This document shows positions 24,577 to 34,845 of a stretch of DNA of 62,000 bases, piece after piece. A program made the translations under genes and the position numbers. Source of the stretch: Gnetum montanum (Eukaryota; Streptophyta; Gnetopsida; Gnetales; Gnetaceae); assembly GCA_015680685.1 (NCBI GenBank), contig MNCI01004262.1, positions 103,823 to 165,822 of the forward strand, in the 5' to 3' direction. Below the pieces are notes generated by a model. It was not told the DNA's origin and searched no databases. It saw nothing but the letters and a program-made list of their open reading frames with translations. Position 1 is the first letter of the stretch. Every line of letters begins with the position of its first letter.

Positions 24577-25053
24577 AGGAAAAAGAAGAAGAAGAAGAAG
24601 GTGATGAAGAGGTGTTGGCCCCCAAGATGGGGGTGGCAAATAAAGACACGGAGGCCCCAGTCTCAGACGAAAGGGCCCCAGTCAAGAGAGAAGAAGGAGC
24701 CCTTGTCACCAAGGAAGGGGATCCCACCAACAAAGAAAATGCTCCTACTGAAGAGAAGAACCCTTTTGGTGATGAGGATGAGTCTCCTATGGATGAGGAA
24801 GATGCTGGTGCCTTGAAGAGAAAGGTCCCAGCAAATAAAGTGGAAGCCTACATCAACCGGGAGGGAACTTCTATTGGAGATCCCTTTGCTGAATGCAGTT
24901 CAGCATCGGGGGAGTGGATGAATGCTAAGGGTGCTGCCATAGTTTTGAGCCAGAAAGGAGGAGAGCTGCAATTAGATTCTAGTGAGTTTGACAATATATT
25001 CGATGATATGTCGATGGGCGATCCCCCCATTATCACCCCTGAGGGTTTATTGG
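24577..25053 (+). pseudogene. Acidic, low-complexity exon of the antisense gene (open)
   Basis: About 159 codons without a stop, unlike the neighbouring exons. The product starts EEKEEEEEGDEEVLAPK, continues with repeated short blocks of the type KREEGALVTKEGDPTNKENA, and has a basic patch ALKRKVPANK near the middle. It ends with LDSSEFDNIFDDM and a short hydrophobic turn. It looks like an intrinsically disordered acidic linker with a possible nuclear-localisation patch. Both flanking splice junctions keep the frame (A|AG at the 5' side, G|AT at the 3' side). Confidence 0.5.
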
Positions 25054-25388
25054 GTAGGAGCCCTTATACTGTCATTTGTGTTGCTCACAGCTTTATTGTA
25101 GTCCATCTCAGTCATTACTAATGCATTTTTTTGTATGCAAGATACCACTGTTTATGCTGCAAGACCTCCCTTGATTCGTGTGGAACCATGGTTCGAGACC
25201 CTCAACAAGCTTACTTTCATGTAGGGGGTCATCGATGACATGATTGGCCGTCTCAGACAGGTCGATCCTGAAGTGGGTAAGTGAAGCTGCTATGCTAGGC
25301 TTTTTGAGGTTTCTATGCTAGACTTCTTGAGTTGCTAACTTTGCTACGCTAATGTAACTAATGCACTTTTTGTGTGGTCACAATGTCT

Positions 25389-26434
25389 CAACTCAAATGG
25401 GACCCGAAATAGGCGTTGAAAGTCAACGTTGTGCCTACATTCCTGCCCAAAGTGGCTGAGGTGCCTTGTCACATATACGACAAGGCTAGCAGATGCACTT
25501 TGCACTTGGCATGCTCCATGTGGGAGTGTAGGAATGTTAATGAAGACCTATGGAAAAGGGTCCAGAGGACTAAGAAAGAGAAGGCTGAACTGAGCACCAA
25601 GGTGGGAGACCTCTGATCTAGGAATGAGTTCCTCCTGGCTCATGATACCAATGATGGCAGTTGGCGCATGACTATCATAGATTATGCTAGATACTGGACA
25701 GCTATGCGACACAACAATGAGGCCACCTGGGAGATAATAGAACAATGGATGCAGATGGACTTGTTGGCTTAGAAGATCTAGGACTAGAAAGACTACAATG
25801 CCAGAGTTTATGAGTGGGGGTAGTCCCAGAAAAACCATAAACATATGTATAAACTGGAATGTGCCACCTACCACAAACAATACTAGGATGCTTCAGTGAA
25901 GGCATTTATCTATGAAGCATTCGTGGATGCCATTGGTGCTTTTGAGACTTACAACAAGTTCATGGAGCAAGTGATGGTCAGTGAATCCCTTTAACAGGAA
26001 GTGGATCTTCCTACAGGTGACACCGCCACTACTTCATTTTCTCCTGGACCACTGAGATGGATGGCCATTGAAAAGGAGAAAGCTACTACAAATGTTGAAC
26101 CAAGTGATAGGTACTAGGTAGATATCATGGAGGAGGAAGTCTGGCACTGCCTCAGGCTTAGTTTGGATTGCATACCCCTCGAGGAAAACACGAGGCCATC
26201 TTGGGTTAGTCACTTTCTGCTATGCGAAGGTTTATGCTCTATTCTAGCTTTCGTGTATTGCTCTAGCTGACTACTTCACTTTTTACAATGCAGATTCAAG
26301 ATGCAGACGTAGGGCCCGTAGAGGGCAAAAATGAAGAGGCAGAAGAAGACAATGCAAAGGAAGGTGATGCAGAAGGAGACAATGTGGAAGGCAACGGCAT
26401 GGTTGAAGATGATGTAGGCAAAGCTGATTTATGA
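25389..26434 (+). pseudogene. Terminal exons of the antisense gene: helical region and acidic tail
   Basis: The exon to 26204 stays in one frame with about nine stops and no indel. It encodes charged helices (NVNEDLWKRVQRTKKEKAEL; WRMTIIDYARYWTAM; TWEIIEQWMQM). The next intron (26205-26293) is phase 0, and the last exon (26294-26434) is fully open: IQDADVGPVEGKNEEAEEDN and further acidic residues, ending KADL and TGA at 26432. An open acidic end after a clean splice junction is the best single piece of evidence that this was a real spliced gene. Confidence 0.55.
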
Positions 26435-26589
26435 GAGCATGGTTTTTTTGATTTTTTGTATCTTTTGCAAAACTATTGCAAACATTGTTTGATGGAAAAA
26501 CTTTGAATGAAAGAAGCGAATTTTGAAAGAAAATTGGTCTTATGCTAGCTTATGCATTATCTATGTGATCGATTTTATGTTTTCACTTT
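26435..26589. other. 3' flank of the antisense gene
   Basis: AT-rich sequence with a possible polyadenylation region (GAATGAAAGAAGCGAATTTTG near 26504). No gene is seen. Confidence 0.3.
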
Positions 26590-26890
26590 TAATGTTTTAG
26601 TTTTAGGCCATTTCGGGCCATCGCTAGTTTTAGGCCATCTCAAGCCGTTGCTAATTTTAGGCCATTTCGAGCCATTGCTAGTTTAGGCCATATCGGGCCA
26701 TTGCTAGTTTTGGGCCATTTTGGGCTGTTGCTAGTTTTGGACCATTTCAGGCCATCGGATGTGATGTAAACAGAGAAAATTTTTACCAGTTTTAGGCCTA
26801 AGCAGGCCATAATATAGTTTTAGGTCATTTCGGGCCCTAGGATAGTAGCGTAGTTTTAGGCCATTTCAGGCCATGGGATGGTAAACAAAT
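26590..26890. repeat. GGCC-rich tandem repeat after the protease (copy F)
   Basis: About nine units of 26-32 bp contain TTTTAGGCCATTTCGGGCC and ATTGCTAG variants. Each unit holds two GGCC or GGGCC words that can pair with one another. The repeat sits between the end of the minus-strand protease frame and the end of the plus-strand gene. Confidence 0.65.
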
Positions 26891-27004
26891 GATATGCTAA
26901 TGATTTAAAGAACAACTAATTGGTACCTAGCATAGATGGATGGATGTAAAAAAAAGGTGGCAAATATACAAAGGATGCTAACTGGGAAAGAAGCAGTGGG
27001 GTTG

Positions 27005-27961
27005 CTATGCTATGCATAACTGCTTCTTGACCCATAGTGGATTGGGCGAGACGTAACGCTGAGACACTTTGCTACGGCCTTCATCTACATCGTTGTACTC
27101 CGCTTGGAAGGGCAACTCAGTCCATGCATTTTCATTTTCTGAGCTGGCATGCTGAGCCAGCTCTCTTGCTGAACGGTTAGTATCTATAGAGATAGGCACT
27201 TCATTCTCAGAGGTTATGAACTCTGAGCCTTGTTCCATATCTACATTGTTGATAGCTTGTGTTGCTACCTCGTCGCCATGGATTACCACCTCCCTACCTA
27301 CATAAGGTAGATGGATCTCCTGATGAATGGATGAAGAGAAAACCCTAAGTTGCGTTAATCATGACCTCCTCAAGATCAGGTTAAACCCAGGTATCTCTTC
27401 AACCATTATGAACGTTGCATTTTTGGAGAACTGGTTCCCTACCACAAAGTCAATGTGGACCATGCCTTTCACCATGACCCATGCCCCATTGAACAACTTT
27501 AAGTATGACATTGTTGTGGGTCTGATCTAGTCGACCAAATCCAACTTATCCACAATAGGGAAAGGGATGACGTTTGTAGCGGCCCCATCATTGATGTGTA
27601 CCCTTCGGATCATATGTTGGTTAACTCGAATTATGATGAAAAGGGGTGCTATAGTCACCTGATCCTTTTCAGGGTCTTCCATAATGGAATCATTGTAGAA
27701 AGTCAATTGAGATGGCTGAGGCTCTGCAGGCACAGAAGGAAGCATGACCAAGTGGATTGCTTTCTCTTCTGTCGGCATGTTCTCATCAACCAGAATTACC
27801 GTTAACATGTGGACCAAAGTCTCATGGTGTGTAGTAGATTTCATGATTAGGTCATATAGGCTCAGCATAGTATTTTTCCATTTCAGAGCTTGCTTTACAT
27901 GAGTGAGAGTGCTCAAAAGGTCTTGGCTACCTTTTTGTTTACTACTTTTCTCCTCTACCAT
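27005..27961 (-). pseudogene. Aspartic protease region of group 2 element F
   Basis: Read on the minus strand from 27961, one frame gives MVEEKSSKQKGSQDLL, a helix NTMLSLYDLIM, a linker, and the protease proper with RRVHINDGAATNVIPF at about 27607-27560. That is the catalytic D-G motif (family pattern V-D-N-G-S-A). The GRSWL-type loop is partly decayed (NLILRRS), followed by HQEIHLPYVGREVVIHGDE (about 27315-27260). The frame then continues with an acidic, Asn-rich tail and ends at 27005 (PNPLWVKKQLCIA). This frame is -1 relative to the gag frame, overlapping it at 27955-27961. No reverse transcriptase follows; the GGCC repeat comes next. It would cleave gag during particle maturation. Confidence 0.7.
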
Positions 27962-30833
27962 TCGTTCCAGGAGACAAATTTCCCAAGGAGAGACAGTTTT
28001 GGGTCTGGGTTCAAACCCTTTTGGGTGAGGTGGCGAAGACTATGCACGAGTAGCAATGTTATCTTTAGCGATAAGGATGTAGATGTAGGGGGCAAGGTTG
28101 TAGGCTTGGAAGTACCTGGGGTGGTACTTTCCCTTGACGTCTCACCCATGAAGCACACTTCTCATTTCCTAGGATGAGAAGGCTGTGAAGCTATCTTGTG
28201 CAGGGTGGGGGCTATTGAATGGATTGGTCCCCTAATAATGAATGGTGCTAACGGTGTTAGTGTACGCAGTGGTGTAGTTTTGCTTGTAGGTGGTGCAAGG
28301 GTGGATGCCCGGGGAACATGTGGTGTAGGGGCAGATGACTGGGGAGAGACTCTCAAGACAAATAGCTGTTGCGGGGTTAGATCAGCTGTTGGTGGTATTG
28401 GTGCACTACACTGAGGCACACGAACCACAAATGGCTGCTGGGGCAGTCTAGGATTACTATCAATGCCGATGGTGTTGATAATGTAACCAATGATGTTGGC
28501 ATTAAGAGGATCCATGTAAATGTGCAGGGATTGATTTTCAGGGTGGACCGGGTTGCTTTCTTCTAGCACTAGTTTCCCCTGATCAATCATCCTTTGGATG
28601 TCATCTTTTAACGCCATGCAGTAATTTGTGTCATGACCACACTATTGATGGTAGTCACAGAACCACTCTAGCTTGAAACCCTTAGGAACTGGGGGTTCAT
28701 TGGGCAAAGCCAAAGAGGGGTTCCTAAGGAGTTCACAGTACCGCTGATGTTTTCTGGCTCCCTCCTCTGACATCCGCTTGTGTTGGATGTACCCCGCCGC
28801 CAGTAATTGCTTCAGAAGGTCTGAAGGCTTGATAGGCAGTAGGGTATACTTTGAGCGATCTTTACGTTCAAAGTTCAATTTAGGTGGTGCAGATGCTTTA
28901 GGTGCAAATGTTAAAGGTTGAAGTGCGTTGCCTTGTTTGGGCATGAGGTTAGTTGCAGGTATGGCTAGTTTCTTGTTATTCTTGTTACTGTTGTTGGGTT
29001 TGGCCTCATTCGCCACAGTGGCCACTGTGGTTGTTGTAGCCTTACCCTTGTCTTTGTCCTTATTTATGAAGGTATTCTTGTATGTAACGTAGGCTGGGTC
29101 TTTGCTTGCGTAAGCCGCATCCTATATGCTCTTAGTCTAGGAAAAACCCTGACTAAGAGTGCATGGAGTGAGATAGTACAGCTTGGACTTGATAAAGTTA
29201 TTCACTGCAACCTTAAAGACAACTAGTAAGTAGGCCTCCATGATGGGCTAGCGAATTTCGTTAGGGGTCGCGCTCCAACGTTGGATGAACTTCTGGACTG
29301 GTTCCAGTGGGTCTTGTTTTAGGCTCATCAACTGATCCAGCGTGACCTCTGGTCTCAAGTTGTACTTGAAACACATCACAAATTGGGTCAGAAGTTCCTC
29401 TAGAGTTGATATGGAGAAGCGTGGAAGCGTGCGGTACTAGTCCAAGGCCTTTCCCATCAGAGACATGGCAAAGACACGGATGATCGTATGTGATCATTAT
29501 TGCAAAAGAATGGACTTGGACCTAAACATAACAAGATGTGCGTTGGGATCCCCTTCCTTGTTGTATTTCATGAAATGGGGAAGTGGCATCCCAAGGGATA
29601 AAGTTAACATAAGGACTGCCAGGTTGATGGGATCATCCTGGTAGAAGTCCATGACTTGTACCGTATCAGAATCGATAGCCTTGAGACATTTTATTTTCTC
29701 TGTGAGGGTCTGGATAAGCTGGGATGGTTGATCTAGACTTGGAGATGCTACAGATGGTTGGGGAACTATCAGGGTAGCTCCCATCTATGGTGTGGTAGGG
29801 GTAGTGATGTGACCCATAGGCGGTGCCGTTGGGGCAGCCCCTATGAACGGTGCTGCTTGCGCTGTCCACCACCCGGTAGGTGGTGCAGTTGCAGTAGTAG
29901 CCGTTGGTTGTGCTATAGGGTAGGTCGCTTGCACCATCAGTGGGATAGACCAGAGTCCCATGCTGGGTTGTACCACTTACGGGACTTGGTAAGTTTGTTG
30001 GCTAGCATAGCGGGACATCTGCAATGGTTGCGTAGTAGGAGGAGAAGTGAATGGGGTCCATCACATGGATGGGCCTGGGCCCATTGTTGATGGTGGGGTA
30101 GGTGTAAATGTAGGATTGGACGTAGAGATTGCATGCAACTGTGAGGCAGGTATGGTGTGAACGTGGGGCAGGGTAGCTGTGATCGGTGCATGATGGGATG
30201 TAGGAATGGATTGATGAACAACTTGCAGAACAGTTTGTGGAGGGATGGTGGCAGGGTTGGCTTGACCCCCCTCCTCGGATTGGGAGTCTAGTTCCTCCTG
30301 CCCATCCTGGAAAGCCTCATCATGGTGAGACACTGTATCTTGAGCCTCCCCAGGCCTAGACAACTATATCAGCTAATCTATAAGCCATTGATGCAATTGC
30401 GTCAGAGGAATAGAAATGCTAGGGGTGGGAGTAAATTCCCTTCCATTGCAATAAGCAAACTCGAAGGCACGTTTGTCTTCGAGTTCTTGCGTGTCTAAGG
30501 GAAGATTTTTTGCACCTTAGCACAAAGTAAGTTGTAACGTTCGTACTATTGCGTCAAGCCCTTGGGTGTCCAATTTTGGACCCTGAGAGATCGATGTAAC
30601 TCCCGTACTGGGCTGGGCAGTTGCTTGGCACCTGTAGTGCCTTGAATCATAACAGGAACCTCGAGGTTAGCGGTAGCAATAGTAGTGGTTGAAGAAGTCA
30701 TTGTGGTAAGGCTAAAAGGGGTTGCAAACGAGGAAAAACTAGGAAATCTAGCAGCAATCAAAGGCTTTATGCCCTGCAGGATTCCAAGGGAACCGTCATA
30801 GCGATTGATTTGCACCACATGATGCATAAACAA
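27955..30833 (-). pseudogene. Gag of group 2 element F (best-preserved copy)
   Basis: From 30363 down to 27955 a single minus-strand frame is recognisable with few stops; the first part (30833-30546) is in another frame. It starts with a Ser/Thr-rich segment and a Pro/Gln/Ala-rich region (TATTATAPPTGWWTAQAAPF). The capsid follows, beginning near MPLPHFMKYNKEGDPNAHL (about 29590-29530) and including LDQLMSLKQDPLEPVQKF. A Lys-rich stretch and a knuckle block FCDYHQ-stop-CGHDTNYC (28668-28621) come next, where C..H..H..C spacing is kept. The last part is a Pro-rich linker with repeated PFVVRVP-like motifs (28617-28162). The overall pattern is typical of plant Ty3/gypsy gag. It lies just downstream of the primer site and duplicated leader. 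Confidence 0.75.
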
Positions 30834-31075
30834 CCATAGGAGGATGTCAAGTTTACGTTAGCGCGTATCGAGGTACAGAAAGCGTGCAGGACTACCATGA
30901 AAGGAAGGGATCAAATGGCAATCGGAGGCTTCATGTCTTGCAGGATTCCGAAGGAACCGTCGAAGTGACCAATCTGTACCACATCATGCATAAACAACCG
31001 CAAAAGTTTGTCAAGTTTACACTAGTGCATGTCGGGGTACAGAACACACACAAGACTACCATAAGACATGGAAAG
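30755..31075. repeat. Tandem duplication in the leader of F, unit 164 bp
   Basis: Two adjacent units share GCAGGATTCC, GGAACCGTC, GCATAAACAACC, GTCAAGTTTAC and GGACTACCAT. GCAGG lies at 30776 and 30940, and CATAAACAACC is displaced by the same 164 bp. The duplication lies between primer site and gag. Confidence 0.75.
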
Positions 31076-31085
31076 GGCACCAAAA

Positions 31086-31104
31086 GGCCCTCCTTCTAGC
31101 GCCA
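31086..31104 (-). other. Primer binding site of F
   Basis: On the minus strand TGGCGCTAGAAGGAGGGCC begins six bases after the LTR end (..GCTATA GTTTTC TGG). Copy G has the same arrangement. The site would anneal to a tRNA ending ..GCGCCA; the tRNA is not assigned. Confidence 0.7.
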
Positions 31105-31110
31105 GAAAAC

Positions 31111-32660
31111 TATAGCGACCGAAAACTTTGGTGGCTGGAAAACACCAAGAGGTTGTCGATCAGACAATCCTAACCCTGGATCCACGCAAGGGCTGTGCTG
31201 GATAAAATGGAAGTGGGGTGCCCTGAATGGTTTGGTTGATCAGAAAGGGACTTAGTCGGTGTCACTAAACCTTTTGTAAACGTCGTTTTGAGAAACAATG
31301 CTTATAGCATAAAATAACAATTATTAAATGCGATGAAGCGAAAAATGATGTAAAATGCAATGATAAATAGGAAAATAAAGTGAACTGGAGTTAAGAAATG
31401 CACCGCTTCAAGATTATAGCTTTACTTTGTCAAGATGGATATAATTGGTTGCGCAACACTGGGAAGCGTAGAGATTCCAAAAGTAACCAAGATGTTTAAA
31501 AGCAAGTCAATTGTGTGCTTGAACGTGGACTTAAGAGCCAATAATGCCAAAGTGCTACAAAATCAACTTGTCGATTTTGTTAACAAATTGCTAACTATTT
31601 TTTACCAAGCACCAAAATTGCCAATTTTCCAACTGTAAATGCTAATAATGCTCAAAATTGCCAACCAAACTTGCCAACAACCCTCAAAATTTACCAACTC
31701 CTCAAAATTTTGTCAACCCCTTGAGCATTGCTCATTGGGGTATTTATAGGGCCAGGAGGATGTGAGAAATGAGGCCTGGATGACACATGTCATGGACCCA
31801 CAAGATGTTGATGTGTCCATGTTGCATGAATATGCAAAGCTAGTCATGAACTTGTCACGTTGCAATTACGCTATCAGAACTGGAGATGCTAGGATCAGGT
31901 GTGCCAACGATGCAGATAAGGAGTGAAGCACACTGATGTAGCATAGTCTCCTGCTATGCTGTGCTATGCTGTGGAGCATAGCATGTTAGCGTAGTGTAGC
32001 TGCTTGCTACGCTGTGGTACGCTATATAGCGTAGCATAGCATAGCCACCAATTCGAAGAAGAAATTTGTGTTGGAGTTAATTACATGTGCTAGAAGCATT
32101 TGAAGTGTTTTGGCTGGTTCTACATGTTTGCTACACTATGCTACGCTTCATAGTGTAGCATAGCGTAGCAGCCGACCTTATCTGCAAACCACGCCGAAGT
32201 TGCAAACATTTACTTGAAGCTTGATCATGCTAACAACTACAACTGCAACTTGCTGATCTTGCACTTGAGATGCCTTTTGTCATTCTTGCATCATTGCTAT
32301 GCTATGCAGCGTAGCAGCCAACATAGCCTACTTTTTGCTTAATCTGCCACTTCTCTAGTAAGAGGAGCTTTGCTGAAGGACTTGAAGTTGAACTAGAAAA
32401 CTAGTTTTGAAGGTTGGAGTGCTTGCCGAGTGCAATTGGAATCACTAGGTAAGCTAGCCCTTTCTGTTTTGCCTTCGCTATGCTGTGCTATGCTGCATAG
32501 CCTAGCATAGCGTAGCATTTCGTCTTGCAACAGTTTGGTCGCTTGAGCAACTGTCTTCGGAGGCCTGCTACGCTACATAGCGCAGCGTAACATAGCAAAA
32601 TTCTTGACTAGAAAACTTGCTGAACTGTTTCGCGCATCCTGAGCATCACCGACAACCCTA
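31111..32660 (-). mobile_element. 5' LTR of group 2 element F
   Basis: The minus-strand 3' edge reads ..TTCGGTCGCTATA next to the primer site and is homologous to the F 3' LTR edge at 18785 and to copy G's LTR end at 13548. A minus-strand TATA box (CTATAAATA) is at 31741-31749. The GCTATGC palindrome array lies upstream of it. The 5' edge is uncertain; a second LTR-end-like sequence starts near 32665, so this LTR ends at or before that point. Confidence 0.65.
31951..32600. repeat. Array of nested palindromes with GCTATGC/GCTACGC stems
   Basis: Clusters at 31951-32050, 32129-32170, 32293-32315, 32474-32517 and 32565-32600 are spaced by roughly 165-180 bp (the last is closer). The cluster at 32129-32169 pairs GCTACACTATGC with its near-complement GCATAGCGTAGC. 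At 31951 the order is forward-forward-reverse-reverse (GCTATGCTGTGCTATGCTG then GAGCATAGCATG). Confidence 0.7.
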
Positions 32661-32664
32661 AGCA

Positions 32665-33375
32665 TGGTTTTTGAATAGACTGTTTGTTAGGCAAAACACC
32701 CAGGAGGGCAAGCTGGATAGTCCATCAGGCCTGCTAGCCCTGGAGGTAGAAAACTTGACGGATTGAATAGTTTAAGCTCAGTGCATTCATTTCTGCAAAA
32801 CTGCTATGAGGCTCCACTTGTGGAAATGTTTACCTCATTTCCAAGACCCTAGTGAAGCAAGAGTGCCTTGAAATTTTAGGGTATTTCAGTAATCACAAAT
32901 ATAATCTCAAATTAGCCCTTGATCATAACCTTCATTTCCTTTGGATACCTTTATTATTAGATCGTTATGTTCTTATTTAATGATCATATGTTTATGATAT
33001 TATTTTATTTGCATTATAGTAGGATTTGATTTTTCATATTGATTATTGTGATCATTAATTTAATATTATTTTGTTATTTTTTCATGGAAGTTAGAAAATT
33101 TTTGAAAAAGTTTATGTGTCAAAATATAGGTTTGATGTCTACATGATGTAAAGCATACCTCTAGTAGTTTGAGGATCAAAGAATGGATAAATTTAAGTGG
33201 TTTGCAAGTTGAATCTCTTGAAATATTCTTTGGCTTTGAAACATTACAAAAATTTCTCTAGATCTGTGAAGAAATCATGAAAAATGAGCTAATTATCATA
33301 CATATTTATAGTATTCTTATCATGCATTGATGAGGCTGCATTAACTCATTGCATTGTGTTAATGCAACTTTTCTT
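32665..33375 (-). mobile_element. LTR remnant at the 3' end of element B/D
   Basis: 33280-33375 and the region back to about 32930 resemble element C's 3' LTR: ATATTTATAGTATTC (33302) against GTATTTATAGTATTT (41231), GGATCAAAGAATGG against AGATCAAAGAATAG, and TTTGGATACCTTT against CTTGGATACCTTT. Its start has a TGCATTAA/TTAATGCA palindrome (33335-33375). 32665-32800 instead resembles the end of F-type LTRs (AAAACACCCAGGAGG; GGCCTGCTAG; GGATTGAATAG). The segment may be a mosaic of two LTR types. Confidence 0.45.
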
Positions 33376-34845
33376 AACCATATTTTCACTTGGAAAATTG
33401 AGGAATTTCATGCAAGTTTGGGGATGAAAGAAGAGTCAAACAAAAGTAAAAAAGATGAAGAATAATAGCAACAACATGAATGAGGGTATGTTTTATAAAT
33501 TGGAAGCAATTAGAGCATATTGGACAAGTGTTTAGAGGATATTATGATGTCAAAATAGGTTTAAAACTAAATGTTTTAAGGTTATTGAAATGATTGATTA
33601 GTTAATTGGCCTATGATTAGGAAACTTAATCTAAGCTAAATCAAAAGATATGCACATGGATCCTCCCAAAAGTAGGCATATGTTAAAAAGCCCTTGCATA
33701 TCCTCATCACAAGGAGTCCATAGGCATCGAGGATGATAAATGATTATTTTAAGTTAAGGTCCTTACCCATATGAGAAATTGACCTAGGATTATGCGAGCT
33801 AGAAAAATAAACTATTAACTAATCATGGTATAAGGCAATGAGGTAAGAGATAATGGAGTGAATCAATGATAGATGGAGAGCAATGGTTAGATGATCTGCA
33901 TCTTGGTCACATGAGATCCTTGGTGAATTATGTGATTAAGGAGATTTGTTACTATGTGTTCCAATCTAGATCAAGTCCATTCCAATCATAGTAACCTTTC
34001 ATTAACATATTCCTCCTCTTCTACCATTAAAAGTCCAGAGGAACCATAGAGGACATCCATCACTCCAAGAGAAGAAGAATAGAAAAGAAGGAAGTAGGAA
34101 GACCTTAGTTATAGGGGTGGCTTCCAGCATGGCTAACATGTGTTTCTAGCCCCATAACCATGCTTGTAGCTCATAAAATTGTCTAAGAGGTATGATTTGA
34201 ATTTTTATTATTGTTATTTTTAAAAAAAATTTCCATTTTTTTTCACAGAAACCACACCATGCAAAGACATGCTTCCTTTTATCTTTGACAATAGGAGTGA
34301 TGATATACCAAGGAGTCATAGACTTAAGAAGGAAGTTGAGACATAGAACATATCAAATCCCCCTAAGATCACACCCTTTATCATCCTTATGGGTCCTTTC
34401 CTAGTTAGTTGGATAAGAAGATCACATGTTACTTTCAGGTTTAATGTGAAAGAACCTTCATGGTTCCATGATGTAAGCTCCAAATGGAATAGCTGGAATG
34501 GGTGGATGTCATGAGCTCATTACCTGATATCATAAGAAAATTGACAAATTATTAGTAGAGAACATAATATAGGGAAGAAAGTTGGGCTATTGAAAATTAA
34601 TCAAAATCTCTATAGCTATGTTTAAACACTTCCAAATTTTTGTAGTAGTAGTGGAAGAAAATCCAGGATCTTGAATAAGAATAATTTTTAAATAACAAGA
34701 AATAATAAGAAAATAACAAAGAAAAGGAAAAAATTAGAAAATAATCAATAAAATATTGAAGAAAATATAAAACATATAAAGAATGTTGTAAAATAAAAAA
34801 GTGAAAAATTTGTTATCCTTGTCAAGATTTTATAGTAGATGGATA
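33376..34845 (-). other. 3' untranslated spacer of element B/D
   Basis: It aligns in patches with the spacer of element C (41342-42865): AGGAAGTAGGAAGACCTTAG against AGGAAGTGAGAGAGGGCCTTAG, and CACACCATGCAAAGAC in both. No coding frame is seen. A minus-strand purine run GTTGTGGGGGAGATATCC lies at its upstream end (34840-34857), where pol ends. Confidence 0.5.

Larger units (their letters stand above)
21699..26434 (+). pseudogene. Multi-exon gene carried antisense to gag-protease in element F, broken by stops
   Basis: Plus-strand exons read as: about 21735-21825 or slightly longer (MAPRKECKHLALAKVDEVKE), 22477-22925, 23008-23282, 23397-24429, 24577-25053, 25142-25276, about 25389-26204 and 26294-26434. 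Introns 22926-23007 (CAG/GTGAGT to TTACCAG), 23283-23396 (GTAAAC; CTAAC branch; T-rich tract; CTATAG), 24430-24576, 25054-25141 (TACTAAT branch) and 26205-26293 (CTGAC branch; TGCAG) join exons in compatible phase. The donor GTAAGTG at 25277 is strong, but its acceptor looks damaged. Several premature stops and at least two frameshifts (near 23875 and before 24312) show it is no longer coding here. It lies between F's LTR and gag-protease on the opposite strand. Antisense extra genes are known in some plant Ty3/gypsy (Tat-lineage) elements; whether this one is homologous needs a profile search. Confidence 0.6.
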
